Source: Frigoribacterium sp. Leaf8
Lineage (GTDB): Bacteria > Actinomycetota > Actinomycetes > Actinomycetales > Microbacteriaceae
Reading direction: 5' to 3'
Assembly: GCF_001421165.1 (NCBI RefSeq)
Contig: NZ_LMKB01000005.1
Coordinates: 470,223-534,222, forward strand
Length of the DNA stretch: 64,000 nucleotides
How positions within the stretch are numbered: the first letter of the stretch is position 1; every line of letters starts with the position of its first letter. The translations under genes were made by a program, and so were the position numbers. This document shows positions 41,846-51,708 of the stretch, in pieces. The notes under the pieces are model-generated. The model searched no databases. It was not told the origin of the DNA and saw only the letters and a program-made list of their open reading frames with translations.

Positions 41846-43305
41846 GCGCTCGCCGTTCGGGCGAGCGACTTCTGCAGGTCCTCGAGGAACCCGATGGTCA
41901 GCACGGTGAGATCGGCGATGCGCCTCATGCCGGGGACCGTCTCGGGGTCGCACACGATCGCCACCACCTCCACCCCCAGGGGGAACTGCAGGGCTGCGGC
42001 GCGCATCTCGGTGACCGTCGTCGTGGACCCGACGACGAGGAACGCCACCGAGATCCCCACGACCTGATCACCCGCCACCCGCGCGACGTCGGTGATGGCC
42101 AGCGCCGACTCCGCCGACGTGACGACCGCGAGTTCGTCGAGCAGGCGGTTCCGGGTCAGCGTGCTCAGGGAGCGGATCTCGAGGTTCTTCCGCTTGGCGA
42201 ACTCGGGGGTGGTCTCGCCGACGACGACGCTGACCTCACGCGCGTCACGGATGGCGCGAGCACCGAGAGAACCCGCGACGCTGACGGCCAGTTCGAACTC
42301 GTCGTCGTTGGCGAAGTCACCGGCCGCGAGGCTCAGGGCGATGACCAGGTGGCTGCGCCTGCTCTCCTCGAACTGCCGCACCATGTAGGTGCCCGTCTTG
42401 GCGGTCGACTTCCAGTGGATGTTCCGTCGTTCGTCGCCCGGCTGGTACTCGCGCAGGGCGTGGAACGAGATGTCGCTGGGCGAGAGGTCACGCGTCGGAT
42501 TGCCCTCGAGGTCACGGATGAGACCCGTGCTCGTGCTCGGGATGCCGATGGTGCGGGGGTGCACGAACACCTCGGTGACGCCGGTCCATTCGATCTCGCG
42601 TCGGGCGAGGCCGACCGGGTCGCCTCGCACGGTGCTGACCGGACCCACTGCCACGACGCCGCGTCGGGTGGTGGGCAGGTCGAACGACTCGGCGACCTCG
42701 TCTCCCGAGCGGAGGCTCGGCAGGCCGATCTCGGCGAGCCCCGGTCCGACGGGGACCTCGACGGACACTCCGAGGATGCGGCGGGCGCTCGCGTTGCGCA
42801 CCCGCACGGTGCCGGCCGCCGGGGCGCCGACGGCCACGCGCTCGTGCGGGATCTCGAGCGTGATGCGGACGGTGTTCCGTCCGACGAGAGCGAGCCCTGC
42901 GACGAGCAGCAGGACGATCGCGGCGAACCCGACCACCACCAACTCGGTCCAGCCGAGCAGGTAGCCGACGAGCAGCCCGACCGGTGCGGCGACGAGCATC
43001 GACCACCCGAAGGGCGTGACCACCGAGGAGGCGCTGGTGAACGCCCGGCGGACGGAACGGCGAGCCCCGCGCGTCGTCCTGACCAGCAGGACGAGCAGGT
43101 CCGCTCCGATGCCGGTACGGTCGCCGACGATCCGGGTCCGGGCGTTGGTCAGTCCTTGCGTTCCCGTCGAGAACGCGGAATCGAATCGCTGGTCGGTGCC
43201 GCGGCTGCCGACCCTCGGTCGTGTCCGGCCGGCGCGGGACCCGTCCACGGTCGACCCCGGCACGGGCCGGGCGGCCCGGTCGGTGCCTCGGGGACGCTCG
43301 CTCAC
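41842..43305 (-). CDS. DUF58 domain-containing membrane protein (long form)
   Basis: A 487-residue protein with a disordered basic N-terminus (about 90 residues), two membrane helices (about 100-150), a beta-sandwich region (RNASARRILGVSVEVPVG) and the DUF58 core (LREYQPGDERRNIHWKSTAKTG, about 290-320) in a VWA-like fold. It starts at a GTG overlapping the MoxR stop (GTGA). With MoxR and the transglutaminase-fold protein it forms the standard trio MoxR-DUF58-TgpA, thought to act together at the membrane. Confidence 0.87.
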   Translation of the reverse strand: MSERPRGTDRAARPVPGSTVDGSRAGRTRPRVGSRGTDQRFDSAFSTGTQGLTNARTRIVGDRTGIGADLLVLLVRTTRGARRSVRRAFTSASSVVTPFGWSMLVAAPVGLLVGYLLGWTELVVVGFAAIVLLLVAGLALVGRNTVRITLEIPHERVAVGAPAAGTVRVRNASARRILGVSVEVPVGPGLAEIGLPSLRSGDEVAESFDLPTTRRGVVAVGPVSTVRGDPVGLARREIEWTGVTEVFVHPRTIGIPSTSTGLIRDLEGNPTRDLSPSDISFHALREYQPGDERRNIHWKSTAKTGTYMVRQFEESRRSHLVIALSLAAGDFANDDEFELAVSVAGSLGARAIRDAREVSVVVGETTPEFAKRKNLEIRSLSTLTRNRLLDELAVVTSAESALAITDVARVAGDQVVGISVAFLVVGSTTTVTEMRAAALQFPLGVEVVAIVCDPETVPGMRRIADLTVLTIGFLEDLQKSLARTASA

Positions 43306-44273
43306 ACGGCTACCCGTTCGGCGGGCGGCGCCGTCTCGATGAGCAACTGGCTGACGACGCTGGACGGCGTGACCCCGTCGAACTCCGCTTCGGGGTCGAG
43401 CACCAGACGGTGGGCGAGCACGGGCTCGGCGAGCGACTTGACGTCGTCCGGGATCACGTAGTGACGACCGAGGGACGCCGCGTAGGTCTTGGCCGAACGG
43501 ACGAGGGCCAGCGCACCGCGGACGCTCACACCGAGACGGACCTCCTGGGCCGTTCGCGTCCCGTCGACGAGGCGGGCCACGTAGTCGCTGATGGTGGGCT
43601 CGACGTGCACGGTGCGGGCGAGTTGCGCCATCTCGGTGATGACCCCGGCCTGGACGATCGGGTTGAGGCTGCCCTCGTGGACCCTCGTGGCGGAGCCCTC
43701 GAGGATGCGGACGGTCGCCGCGTGGTCGGGGTAGCCGATCGAGGTCTTCATGATGAACCGGTCGAGCTGGGCCTCGGGAAGACGGTAGGTGCCGGCCTGC
43801 TCGACCGGGTTCTGGGTGGCGATCACCATGAACGGCGACCCCACGGGGTGGCTGACGCCGTCCACCGTCACGCGGCTCTCTTCCATCACCTCGAGGAGGG
43901 CGGACTGCGTCTTGGGGCTGGCGCGGTTGATCTCGTCGGCGAGGACGATGTTGGAGAAGATCGGCCCGCGGTGGAACTCGAACCCGCCGGCCTTCTGGTC
44001 GTAGATGCTGACGCCGGTGATGTCGCCGGGCAGGAGGTCGGGGGTGAACTGCACACGGTTGCTCGAGCCCTGGACGCTCTGGGCGATCGCGCGGGCGAGC
44101 GAGGTCTTGCCCGTGCCCGGGAAGTCCTCGAGCAGCAGATGCCCCTCGCTCAGCAGAGCCGTGAACGACAGCCGCACGACGAAGGTCTTGCCCAGCAGCA
44201 CCTGGTCGACGTTGGCCACCAGTCGCCCGAAGATGTCGGAGAACCAGGTCGCCTGCTCGGGGGTCATGCTCAT
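43302..44273 (-). CDS. MoxR family AAA+ ATPase (second copy)
   Basis: A 323-residue MoxR ATPase with Walker A DFPGTGKTS, Walker B VLADEINRAS, sensor I ATQNP and LPEAQLDRFIMK. It is clearly diverged from the first copy at 25524-26555 (different Walker A and N-terminus), so the two belong to separate systems. It probably remodels or assembles the neighbouring membrane proteins. It lies 34 bases after the giant Ig/Fn3 gene and overlaps the DUF58 gene by four bases. Confidence 0.9.
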   Translation of the reverse strand: MSMTPEQATWFSDIFGRLVANVDQVLLGKTFVVRLSFTALLSEGHLLLEDFPGTGKTSLARAIAQSVQGSSNRVQFTPDLLPGDITGVSIYDQKAGGFEFHRGPIFSNIVLADEINRASPKTQSALLEVMEESRVTVDGVSHPVGSPFMVIATQNPVEQAGTYRLPEAQLDRFIMKTSIGYPDHAATVRILEGSATRVHEGSLNPIVQAGVITEMAQLARTVHVEPTISDYVARLVDGTRTAQEVRLGVSVRGALALVRSAKTYAASLGRHYVIPDDVKSLAEPVLAHRLVLDPEAEFDGVTPSSVVSQLLIETAPPAERVAV

Positions 44274-44307
44274 GTGTCTTCGTTCCTCGATGTGTCGTTC
44301 ATGGGCT

Positions 44308-47300
44308 TCAGCCGCAGGTGACCCGTGCGTAGCCGCTGTCGGTCTTGCCGTCGACCGTCCCGCGGATGCGGACCTCCGTCGCCGAGGGATCGACCCGGGA
44401 CGTCGTCGTGTACGCGCCGTTCCTGTCTCCCGACTGCCAGTTGTCCAGGATGAGGGGCGACACGTTGAACTCGACCGTCGCCGAGAAGTCGAGGTTACCG
44501 TTCGACGGCGGGTTGACCACGAGGGGTTCGCCGGGGACGCACGAGACGATGACGGGCCGCACCGTCACGGGCGTCGCGGCCTGACGATCGGACGCGGCGC
44601 CACAGAACGTCTCGGAAGCGTCTCGACAGCCTCGGACGTAGACCTGGAGTTCGGTGCCGTATCCCCCGGTGGAGACGAAGCCGTCGGCGGCCAGGGGCTG
44701 CCAACCCGTCTGCCCGTTCTGCGACCACTCGAATCGGGCTGCCGTACCCGACACCACGTCGGTCGCGGAGACCCTGACGTCGAAGCGTCCCCCACCGTTC
44801 TCGATCGACGCCACGGTCGCGCGAGCAGCACCGGGGGCCTTGAGTGCCGTGGTGCGACCCGAACCCGCGGAACAGAAGGTGCCGTTGTCCGCCTTCACGA
44901 CGTAGAGGTAGGTGACGCCGTCCTCCGCGGACGAGTCCGTCGCTCCCCCGCCGGCGAGGGGAACGGGGTCACCCGGGGTGTCGCAGGACACCGGCCCGTC
45001 CGAGCCGGCGACGCGGACCACCCGGTACGTAGGAGCCGATCCGCCGTTCGCGGTCGACGGCGTCCAGGTGATCTGCACGCCGCCGCTCACGGGAGTGGCC
45101 GTGACCTGGGGTACCCCGGGGCTCCCGACGGGTACCACCCGCGTCAGAGACGCCCGGGCCCACGCCGCCTCGCTGTCGACGTCGGCGTCGTTCTTCGCGA
45201 AGACGTTCACCGTGTAGTTCTGGTTCGGGACGAGGCCGGGGATGACGCTCTGCTGCACCCCACGGCGAACGGTCTGGGATCCCGTCGTGGGCCCGGACCA
45301 TTCGACGACGTACGACTGGATCGCGGAGCCCGGCCGGGGATCCGGCGAGTCCGTCCACGTGATCCGGGTGTCGCCCTGGCCCGACGGCACCGCAGTCGCG
45401 CTCAGGCCCGTGGGTGCGGCGGGCACGTAGTCGGCGCTGTAAGCGGGACTCGGCGCCGATGCAGCGGAGTCCCCGACGCCGTTGGTGGCGACGACCGTGA
45501 AGGAAAACCGCTGGCCCGCGGGCAGGTCGGTCAGGGTGCAGACCGTCGCCAGCCCGCAGGCCTTGGAGTACGAGCCCCCGGCCGAACCCGCCCCGGTCAG
45601 ACGGTAGCCGGTCAGCGGCGAGTTGTTGGCCGCGGGAGCCGTGTAGCTCAGGGTGAGCTGTCCCCCCGTGAAGGTGCCCGTTCGGACCGGGGCATTGGGG
45701 GCGTTCGAGACGTCCTGCACGCTGATGGTGACGGTGCCCCAGACGTATCGGTCGGGGTCGTCCGTGACGTCGGCGACCTGGTACTGGAGGTTCGTGTCGC
45801 CGGGGGCCGCGGAAGCCGCGACCGAGACGGCGAGACTCCGGTTGTCACCGCTCGGCGTGATCGAGACGCCTGCCGGCACGCTCGACCCGTTCAGCCCACG
45901 GATGGCCACCACCCGCAGCGCCTGCCCGGGGAAGGGATTGGTCGCCTGGTCGTTCTGCAACACGTCGACCGAGGTCGAGGCCCCGCGCTTGACGACGGCA
46001 CGATCGGCGGCCGGTTGAGCGAGCGGGCGGGTCGATCCCACGACCGACACGGTGACGGCACCGCTCCGGCCCGGGTTGAGGGCATCGCTGACGGCGACGG
46101 GGAGCGACCTGCTCGTCCCCTTCGCGGTGCCGGCCTCGGCCGAGACGGTGAGCTTCGACCCGGACAGGTCGAAGCCGACGCCCGCGACGCCGCCCTGTTC
46201 GACCGAGTACCGGAGCTCGTCGACGTCGTCCGGATAGGGGTACGTGGTGAGCCGAGCGAGGTCGAGCGTGCGGGACTGGCCCGGTTCGAGGTCGATCGAG
46301 GTGCCGTTGAAGACGGGTGGCTGGTTCTCTCGCGACGTCACCGTGATGGGCAGCACGAGCGACGCCGTCCGACCGTCCGGGTCGTCGGCCGAGCGACCGT
46401 CGGTCACCTGGAACGAGATCGAGGCCGTACCCGAGAACAGGTCGGCGGACGTGAACCGGAGGGTCGTGTCGTCGACCACGAGGTCGTCGCCGTTCGAGTT
46501 CGTCGCCCGGACCGTCGCGGGGTCGGTCAGTCTGACTCCGTTGGTGCCGGCGGAGATCACGTAACGGTCGAGGTCGATCGTGACGGCCTTCTCGCTCTCG
46601 ACCGTGATCGGACGGACCGTCCGGTCGACCTGCGGAAGGGCGTCGTCGAAACCGGGCACGACGATGAACGCGTAGGAGCGGACGCCCGGGTCGTCCTTCC
46701 TCGAGACCGAGAACGGGACGATCTGGCTCGAATCGGTGATGCGGACGGTCACGCGCGAGTTCGGCGTCACCTCGGCCGTCGAGCCGAATCCCGGGGCAAG
46801 TCCGAGGTCGAGCTGCGAGGTGCTGCCGTCCGAGAAGAACACGTTGGTCAGGGGGTTGACCGTCACGGTCTGCCGACCGGCGATGTCGCTGAGTCCGAGG
46901 ACCGTGTCGTCGGCGAGCGGGTAGTTCAGTGGTGCGTCGGGATCGACGGTCACGGTGACGAAGGTCGAGCTCTGCCCGCCGCGCTCGTTCGACACCGTGT
47001 AGACGAGGCCGTACGTCCCGGGGGTCTCGGGGGGCGTCACCGACACCATCGTCCCCGACACGACCTTGGCGACGACACCCTCGCCGTTCGGTTCGACGGC
47101 GTCGACCGACAAAGCGCCCCCGTCGGGGTCGGAGTCGTTGTCGAGCACCCGGACCGTGATGGACCCCCCGGGTCGCATCGTCACGGCGTCCGCGACGGCG
47201 ATCGGGTTGCGCGATCCGTCGGCGCGGGTCGAGATCCCCACGCGGACCGTGCCGGTGGCCCGGGCACCCAAGCCGTCCACGACCGCGTAGGTGAAGCTGT

Positions 47301-50112
47301 CGGTGCCCGCCGAGCTGGCGTTCGCCTGGTACTCGACGTAGTCGGTGCCGACGGTCGACACGCTGCCCTTCTCGGGGTTCGTGCCCACCCCGAGCAGCTG
47401 GACCGAGTCGCCGTCGGGATCGATGCCGTCGAGCGGAACGCCGATGCGCACGGTCTCGCCTGCGACGACGCGCGCCGTCACCGACTGGGGCGCGGGGGCG
47501 GCGTTGCTGCCCGCGTCGACCTCGCGGACCGCGATGGCGACCTGGGCCGAGGCCCGCTGCCCGTCGGGGCCCTCGACGGTGTAGGTCGCCGTGACGTTGC
47601 CCGGGGTGGTGGGGGCCAGGTACCGGAGACGGTTACCCGACGCGAAGAGCAACCCGCTGCCGGCCGGGACGTCCCTCTCGAGTCGCGGCACCAGCGTCAA
47701 CTCGTCGCCGTCGGGCTGCTCGTCGTTGGCGAGGACGTCGATGTCGATGGAGTCCCCCACCCGGACGGTCACCTGGTCGTCGGTCGCGATCGGCGGCTGG
47801 GTGATCGCCCGGCGCGGGATCTCGACCACCGTCACGGTGCCGGTCGCGGAGGCGAGGCCGTTGCTGACGGTGTAGCCGAAGGTGACCGGCCCGTCGTCGA
47901 GCGGGGCCGCGAGCGTGATGCGGGCGTAGCGCTGGTCGAGCGTCTCGACCCTGACCCCGGATGCGGCGGGCACGGCATCGGTCGCCGTGAGCATGAGGAC
48001 GTTGTTGGCCGGGTCACGATCGGTCGCGACGACGTCGAGCGTCTGCGTGCCCAACGTCTCGACGAAGATCGTCTTGGGCGTCGTGACGGGGGGTGTGCCC
48101 GCGTCCGGAGGGGACTGGACGTCCACCCTGACCGTGCCGGTCGCCGTCTGGTCGCCGTCCGTCACGGTGTACTCGAGCAGGTGGGTCCCGGGCACGTCGC
48201 TGAGGAACCGGAACGTGCCCTGTTCGTAGTTCGGCGTGACGGTGACGTCGGCCTTCGCCGGGACGCTGTTCAGCTTGACGGTGCCCGTGCCGCCTCGAGC
48301 GTAGGTCAGCGGCCGCACGGTCATCTGCTGGCCCGCATAGGCCTGCTGCGAGAAGGGCAGGGCTTCGAGGGGCACCTGCCCTGCCCCCATCACCGTGATC
48401 GCGAGCGATCCTCGCCCCTCGTCACGGCCGTCCGAGACCGTCAGCGGGACGTCGACGGTCGTGTCGCCCGCACCGGCGTCCTGGTAGACGACGTCCCCCG
48501 AGGGCTTGTACGAGAGCCCCGCCGCCCCTCCTGCCGAGGTCAGGTAGAAGGCATCACCGTCGGGGTCGATCCAGTCGCCGAGCACCGAGGTGGTGACCCG
48601 CCCCGACGACGACACCGACGCCGACGTCCTGCGCGCCTGCTGCGGCGGCGAGTTCTCCGACGGTTGGCGCACGGTGAGGGCGACCGTCGCGCTGGCCTGA
48701 CCGCCACGTCCGTCGGAGATGGTGTAGTCGACCGAGAACGTGCCGGAAGCCGAGTCGGTGAGGGTGAGGAGCACCTGTTGTCGGTCGTTGACGAGGTCGA
48801 CCCGGCCGACGGCGTCGTCGAGTGCGGACACGTCGTCGATCACGAGCGGGTCGCCGTTCGGGTCGTAGTCGTTGAGCAGCACGGGCAGGGTGCTCGCTCG
48901 ACCGGGTCGTGCGCCGAACGCGTCGTCCACGGCGACCGGTGGTTTCTGGTCGAGATCCAGCTCGGGCGGTTGCCGGTCGTCGTTCTCCTGTTGCTCTTCT
49001 TGGTCGCGGTCCTCTTGGAAGAGGTCCGACCAGTTGTCGATGAGCTCGCCGGAACGCTGGACCGCCCAGGACCGACCCGACGCCGGATCGTTGAGCACGA
49101 CCCGGCGCGCGTTGACGTCGAAGAGGAGGCTCGCCCCTCCGGTGACCTGGTCGAGGTCGAGGACTCCCCCGCGGGCCGACGCACAGTCGCTCCACGCCGA
49201 CCCGCCCGCCCAGGCGCCGAAGCGGCAGTCGCCGACGACGACGGGTCGCGCGGGCTTGCCCTCGCGTCCGCCGACGACCTCGGCGACCCGTGAGGAGTCG
49301 ATCGACACGGACAAGAGGCCGGTGGACGTCGCGACCAGGACCTCGTCGCCCGTGTCGGACCCCGTCTGCAGGGCGAGCCCGCCCGAGGCCCGGTCGGACA
49401 GGTCGACCTGCCGTCCGTCGACGACCAGTTCCCCCGTGACGGCATCGAGCACGGCCCAGTGACCGCCGACCGAGGCCACCTGGTACCCGGAGGACGACGA
49501 GGCGGGCACGTCGTGCGTCTCGGCGACGTCGGGTGACACCGTTCCGTCGAAGATCGACACCCTGCCGGTGTCGGACGAGTAGGCGACCACACGGCCGTCG
49601 GGCGTGACGTCGGTGACCAGTCCCTTGCCGAGGCTGAGATCGGGGTCGACCTCGTTGCTGAAGGACGCCAGGTCCGAGAGCGGTTGGCTCCAGACCTCCC
49701 CCGTGCCCTGGGACACGACGAGCACACGGTCCCCGGCGATCGACACGTCGGGCGATTCGGGCGGGAGCGGGACGCTCTCGGCCACCTCGGCCGTGGCGGT
49801 GTCGACGACACCGACCGTGGCGTTGCTGCGATCCACGAGCAGGACGTCCTGCTCGCGTTGGACGACCGAGAGGTCGGCACCGGTGCCGCGCACGGCGGAG
49901 TTGAGCTGCAGGACGTCGGTGTTCGCCCGACCGATCGCGGCGCGTTCTCCGTTGGCGACCCAGACCGTTCCGTCGGAGAGGTCGACGCGCTGGGCCTCGT
50001 AGCCACCGCTCGCCACGGCGACGGTCGTCACGAGCGTGGCCACCACGACCACTCCGACCCCGGTGACGACGGCGGATCGACGACGGGAGGCCCAGTCGAG
50101 CAGCCGCCCCAT
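44308..50112 (-). CDS. Giant membrane-anchored Ig-like/fibronectin III repeat protein
   Basis: A 1934-residue protein. It has a short basic cytoplasmic N-terminus, one membrane helix (about 13-36), and a propeller-like region to about residue 350 with VWVANGERAAIGR and VLLVDRSNATVGVVD units. An acidic linker precedes roughly ten cadherin/Ig-like repeats (about 385-1460), many with a DxDPDGD or NDxDP calcium-type loop. Two to three fibronectin III domains (about 1470-1760) and a Cys-containing C-terminal domain ending in VTCG complete it. Almost all of it is outside the cell. Its ATG overlaps the kinase stop by one base, which ties it to the kinase. The function is unknown; adhesion or surface sensing is inference. 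Confidence 0.88.
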   Translation of the reverse strand: MGRLLDWASRRRSAVVTGVGVVVVATLVTTVAVASGGYEAQRVDLSDGTVWVANGERAAIGRANTDVLQLNSAVRGTGADLSVVQREQDVLLVDRSNATVGVVDTATAEVAESVPLPPESPDVSIAGDRVLVVSQGTGEVWSQPLSDLASFSNEVDPDLSLGKGLVTDVTPDGRVVAYSSDTGRVSIFDGTVSPDVAETHDVPASSSSGYQVASVGGHWAVLDAVTGELVVDGRQVDLSDRASGGLALQTGSDTGDEVLVATSTGLLSVSIDSSRVAEVVGGREGKPARPVVVGDCRFGAWAGGSAWSDCASARGGVLDLDQVTGGASLLFDVNARRVVLNDPASGRSWAVQRSGELIDNWSDLFQEDRDQEEQQENDDRQPPELDLDQKPPVAVDDAFGARPGRASTLPVLLNDYDPNGDPLVIDDVSALDDAVGRVDLVNDRQQVLLTLTDSASGTFSVDYTISDGRGGQASATVALTVRQPSENSPPQQARRTSASVSSSGRVTTSVLGDWIDPDGDAFYLTSAGGAAGLSYKPSGDVVYQDAGAGDTTVDVPLTVSDGRDEGRGSLAITVMGAGQVPLEALPFSQQAYAGQQMTVRPLTYARGGTGTVKLNSVPAKADVTVTPNYEQGTFRFLSDVPGTHLLEYTVTDGDQTATGTVRVDVQSPPDAGTPPVTTPKTIFVETLGTQTLDVVATDRDPANNVLMLTATDAVPAASGVRVETLDQRYARITLAAPLDDGPVTFGYTVSNGLASATGTVTVVEIPRRAITQPPIATDDQVTVRVGDSIDIDVLANDEQPDGDELTLVPRLERDVPAGSGLLFASGNRLRYLAPTTPGNVTATYTVEGPDGQRASAQVAIAVREVDAGSNAAPAPQSVTARVVAGETVRIGVPLDGIDPDGDSVQLLGVGTNPEKGSVSTVGTDYVEYQANASSAGTDSFTYAVVDGLGARATGTVRVGISTRADGSRNPIAVADAVTMRPGGSITVRVLDNDSDPDGGALSVDAVEPNGEGVVAKVVSGTMVSVTPPETPGTYGLVYTVSNERGGQSSTFVTVTVDPDAPLNYPLADDTVLGLSDIAGRQTVTVNPLTNVFFSDGSTSQLDLGLAPGFGSTAEVTPNSRVTVRITDSSQIVPFSVSRKDDPGVRSYAFIVVPGFDDALPQVDRTVRPITVESEKAVTIDLDRYVISAGTNGVRLTDPATVRATNSNGDDLVVDDTTLRFTSADLFSGTASISFQVTDGRSADDPDGRTASLVLPITVTSRENQPPVFNGTSIDLEPGQSRTLDLARLTTYPYPDDVDELRYSVEQGGVAGVGFDLSGSKLTVSAEAGTAKGTSRSLPVAVSDALNPGRSGAVTVSVVGSTRPLAQPAADRAVVKRGASTSVDVLQNDQATNPFPGQALRVVAIRGLNGSSVPAGVSITPSGDNRSLAVSVAASAAPGDTNLQYQVADVTDDPDRYVWGTVTISVQDVSNAPNAPVRTGTFTGGQLTLSYTAPAANNSPLTGYRLTGAGSAGGSYSKACGLATVCTLTDLPAGQRFSFTVVATNGVGDSAASAPSPAYSADYVPAAPTGLSATAVPSGQGDTRITWTDSPDPRPGSAIQSYVVEWSGPTTGSQTVRRGVQQSVIPGLVPNQNYTVNVFAKNDADVDSEAAWARASLTRVVPVGSPGVPQVTATPVSGGVQITWTPSTANGGSAPTYRVVRVAGSDGPVSCDTPGDPVPLAGGGATDSSAEDGVTYLYVVKADNGTFCSAGSGRTTALKAPGAARATVASIENGGGRFDVRVSATDVVSGTAARFEWSQNGQTGWQPLAADGFVSTGGYGTELQVYVRGCRDASETFCGAASDRQAATPVTVRPVIVSCVPGEPLVVNPPSNGNLDFSATVEFNVSPLILDNWQSGDRNGAYTTTSRVDPSATEVRIRGTVDGKTDSGYARVTCG

Positions 50113-51533
50113 CAGCCCTGACCCGCCGTCGCGCAGTTCTCGTTGCTCTCCGGACCGGTCGAACCACCGCGGCTCACGGAGACGGTGATGCAGACCTCGT
50201 CACCCGGGTCGGCAGGGGTGGCGACGAACCGGTCGGCGGATTGCTGGCTCGTCTGCCCCCCGGTCGAGATGACGTAGGTGTCACCTGCCCGGAGCCCCGG
50301 GTCGCTCCAGGTGAAGACCACCGAGGAGCCGTCGCTCGACGACGCGACGTCGGCCACCCGGGGGATGTCGGTCGACGTCGAGCGGACGAGCACCAGCGTC
50401 GCGGCGGCTGCGAGACCGATCCCCACCACCGACGCCGCCACGAGGGCCCACGTCACGACGAGCAGCGACCGACGCCGCGTCGGACGTGTACCCGTGCTGC
50501 GAGGCACGGCGCGGCTCTGCTGGAGCGAACCGCCGTTCTGCGCCTGGACCTGGGCCTCGGTCGCCCGGCGCCGGCGGCGACGTCGCGAGGCCTGCACGGG
50601 GGTCACACCCCGGAGGCGCGTCTTGTCCTCGAGGTCGGCCACGGTCGCCAGGGCCCAGTCGTCGACCGCCACCTCGATGGGGGTCTGCGCGACGCCGATC
50701 TCGCTCTCGACCTGCTGGAGCTCGCGCACGAACTCGAGGACGCTGGCCTGGCGGTTCTCGGGGCGCCGCGACATGGACCTCGCGAGCAGTCGCTCGAGGG
50801 TGGGAGGGACGTCCGTCCGTCCGGTCGGCACGAGCTTGGCCTTGTCGATGCGACCGATCAGGTCGGACGCGCCGTTCTTGTCGCCGCCGAGGACCTCGAA
50901 GGGGCTCCGGCCCGCGAGCAGCGAGTACACCGTCGCCCCGAGGGACCACACCTCGGACTCGATGGTGCCGTTGGTCTCGTCGAGCAGCACCTCGGGGGCC
51001 GACCACGGGATCGACATGCCGACGACCTCCTGCGGCTCGCTCTCGCTGAGGGACGCGGCGATGCCGAAGTCGGACAGCACGGGGTGTCCGTAGGCCGTCA
51101 TGAGGATGTTCGACGGTTTCAGGTCGCGGTGCAGGACGCCCTGCCGGTGGGCCGTCTCGACCGCGCTGCCGATCTTGACGCCGATGCGCAGCACGTCGGC
51201 GACGGGGATGCGGTCGCGCCGGTACCGCTCGCTCAACGACGACGAACAGAGTTCCATCACCAGGTACGGACGGCCGTCGGCCGAGACGCTGGCCTGGAAC
51301 ACCGTGAGGATCGACGGGTGGGCACTCAGCTGGGCCATGAGGTTCGCCTCGGCCTGGAACATCTGGCGGACCTGGTCGTTCACGACCTCGCTGAGCATGA
51401 CCTTCACCGCGACCTGCCGGCGCGGCATGTTCTGTTCGTAGAGGAACACGTCGGCGAAGCCGCCCGACCCGAGCACGCGCACATGCGAGAATCCCGGCAG
51501 CACGGGGGGCGCCGAAGGCAGTCGTCGAGCCAC
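50112..51533 (-). CDS. Receptor-type Ser/Thr protein kinase with Fn3-like ectodomain
   Basis: A 473-residue Hanks-type kinase. The catalytic domain (about 12-275) is complete: LGSGGFADVF, Lys44 in VAVKV, HRDLKPSN, DFG in LSDFGIAA and APEV. A basic juxtamembrane stretch, one membrane helix (about 352-381) and an 85-residue extracellular domain follow. The ectodomain is Fn3-like (VVFTWSDPGLRAGDTYVIS) rather than PASTA, unlike PknB, and resembles the Fn3 modules of the giant protein encoded next. The GTG start has a perfect AGGAGG site. It may phosphorylate the cluster's FHA partners. Confidence 0.92.
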   Translation of the reverse strand: MARRLPSAPPVLPGFSHVRVLGSGGFADVFLYEQNMPRRQVAVKVMLSEVVNDQVRQMFQAEANLMAQLSAHPSILTVFQASVSADGRPYLVMELCSSSLSERYRRDRIPVADVLRIGVKIGSAVETAHRQGVLHRDLKPSNILMTAYGHPVLSDFGIAASLSESEPQEVVGMSIPWSAPEVLLDETNGTIESEVWSLGATVYSLLAGRSPFEVLGGDKNGASDLIGRIDKAKLVPTGRTDVPPTLERLLARSMSRRPENRQASVLEFVRELQQVESEIGVAQTPIEVAVDDWALATVADLEDKTRLRGVTPVQASRRRRRRRATEAQVQAQNGGSLQQSRAVPRSTGTRPTRRRSLLVVTWALVAASVVGIGLAAAATLVLVRSTSTDIPRVADVASSSDGSSVVFTWSDPGLRAGDTYVISTGGQTSQQSADRFVATPADPGDEVCITVSVSRGGSTGPESNENCATAGQG

Positions 51534-51651
51534 GTCGCCTCCTCTGGGGATCGATGCCGGGTCGGCTGGGCGGAACAGGTCGGCGTCGGTCCGACCGCAG
51601 CCATTCTACGTGGGGGTCCCCGACGCCCGAGAGGCCCGTGGGCCCCCCTGT

Positions 51652-51697
51652 GGACGGACCCGGTCCCCCCATTTCGGGGGCGGGGCCGTCCGTGTCC
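51652..51697 (-). terminator. Hairpin between the PP2C and kinase genes
   Basis: Long imperfect inverted repeat with arms starting ggacgga and ending gtccgtgtcc, and an inner stem cccccc/gggggcggg around an ATTT loop. It lies in the 175-base gap, the only sizeable one in the cluster. It suggests that the FHA-PP2C pair and the kinase unit are transcribed partly separately. Confidence 0.6.
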
Positions 51698-51708
51698 GCG
51701 TGTCGCGC

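Noticed and set aside
44005-49293. A 1762-codon open frame on the plus strand opposite the giant Ig/Fn3 gene
   Set aside because: Its composition is Arg/Asp/Val/His/Gly-rich with no domain. The minus-strand frame has clear domains and ideal third-position GC. Long antisense frames are expected at 70% GC.
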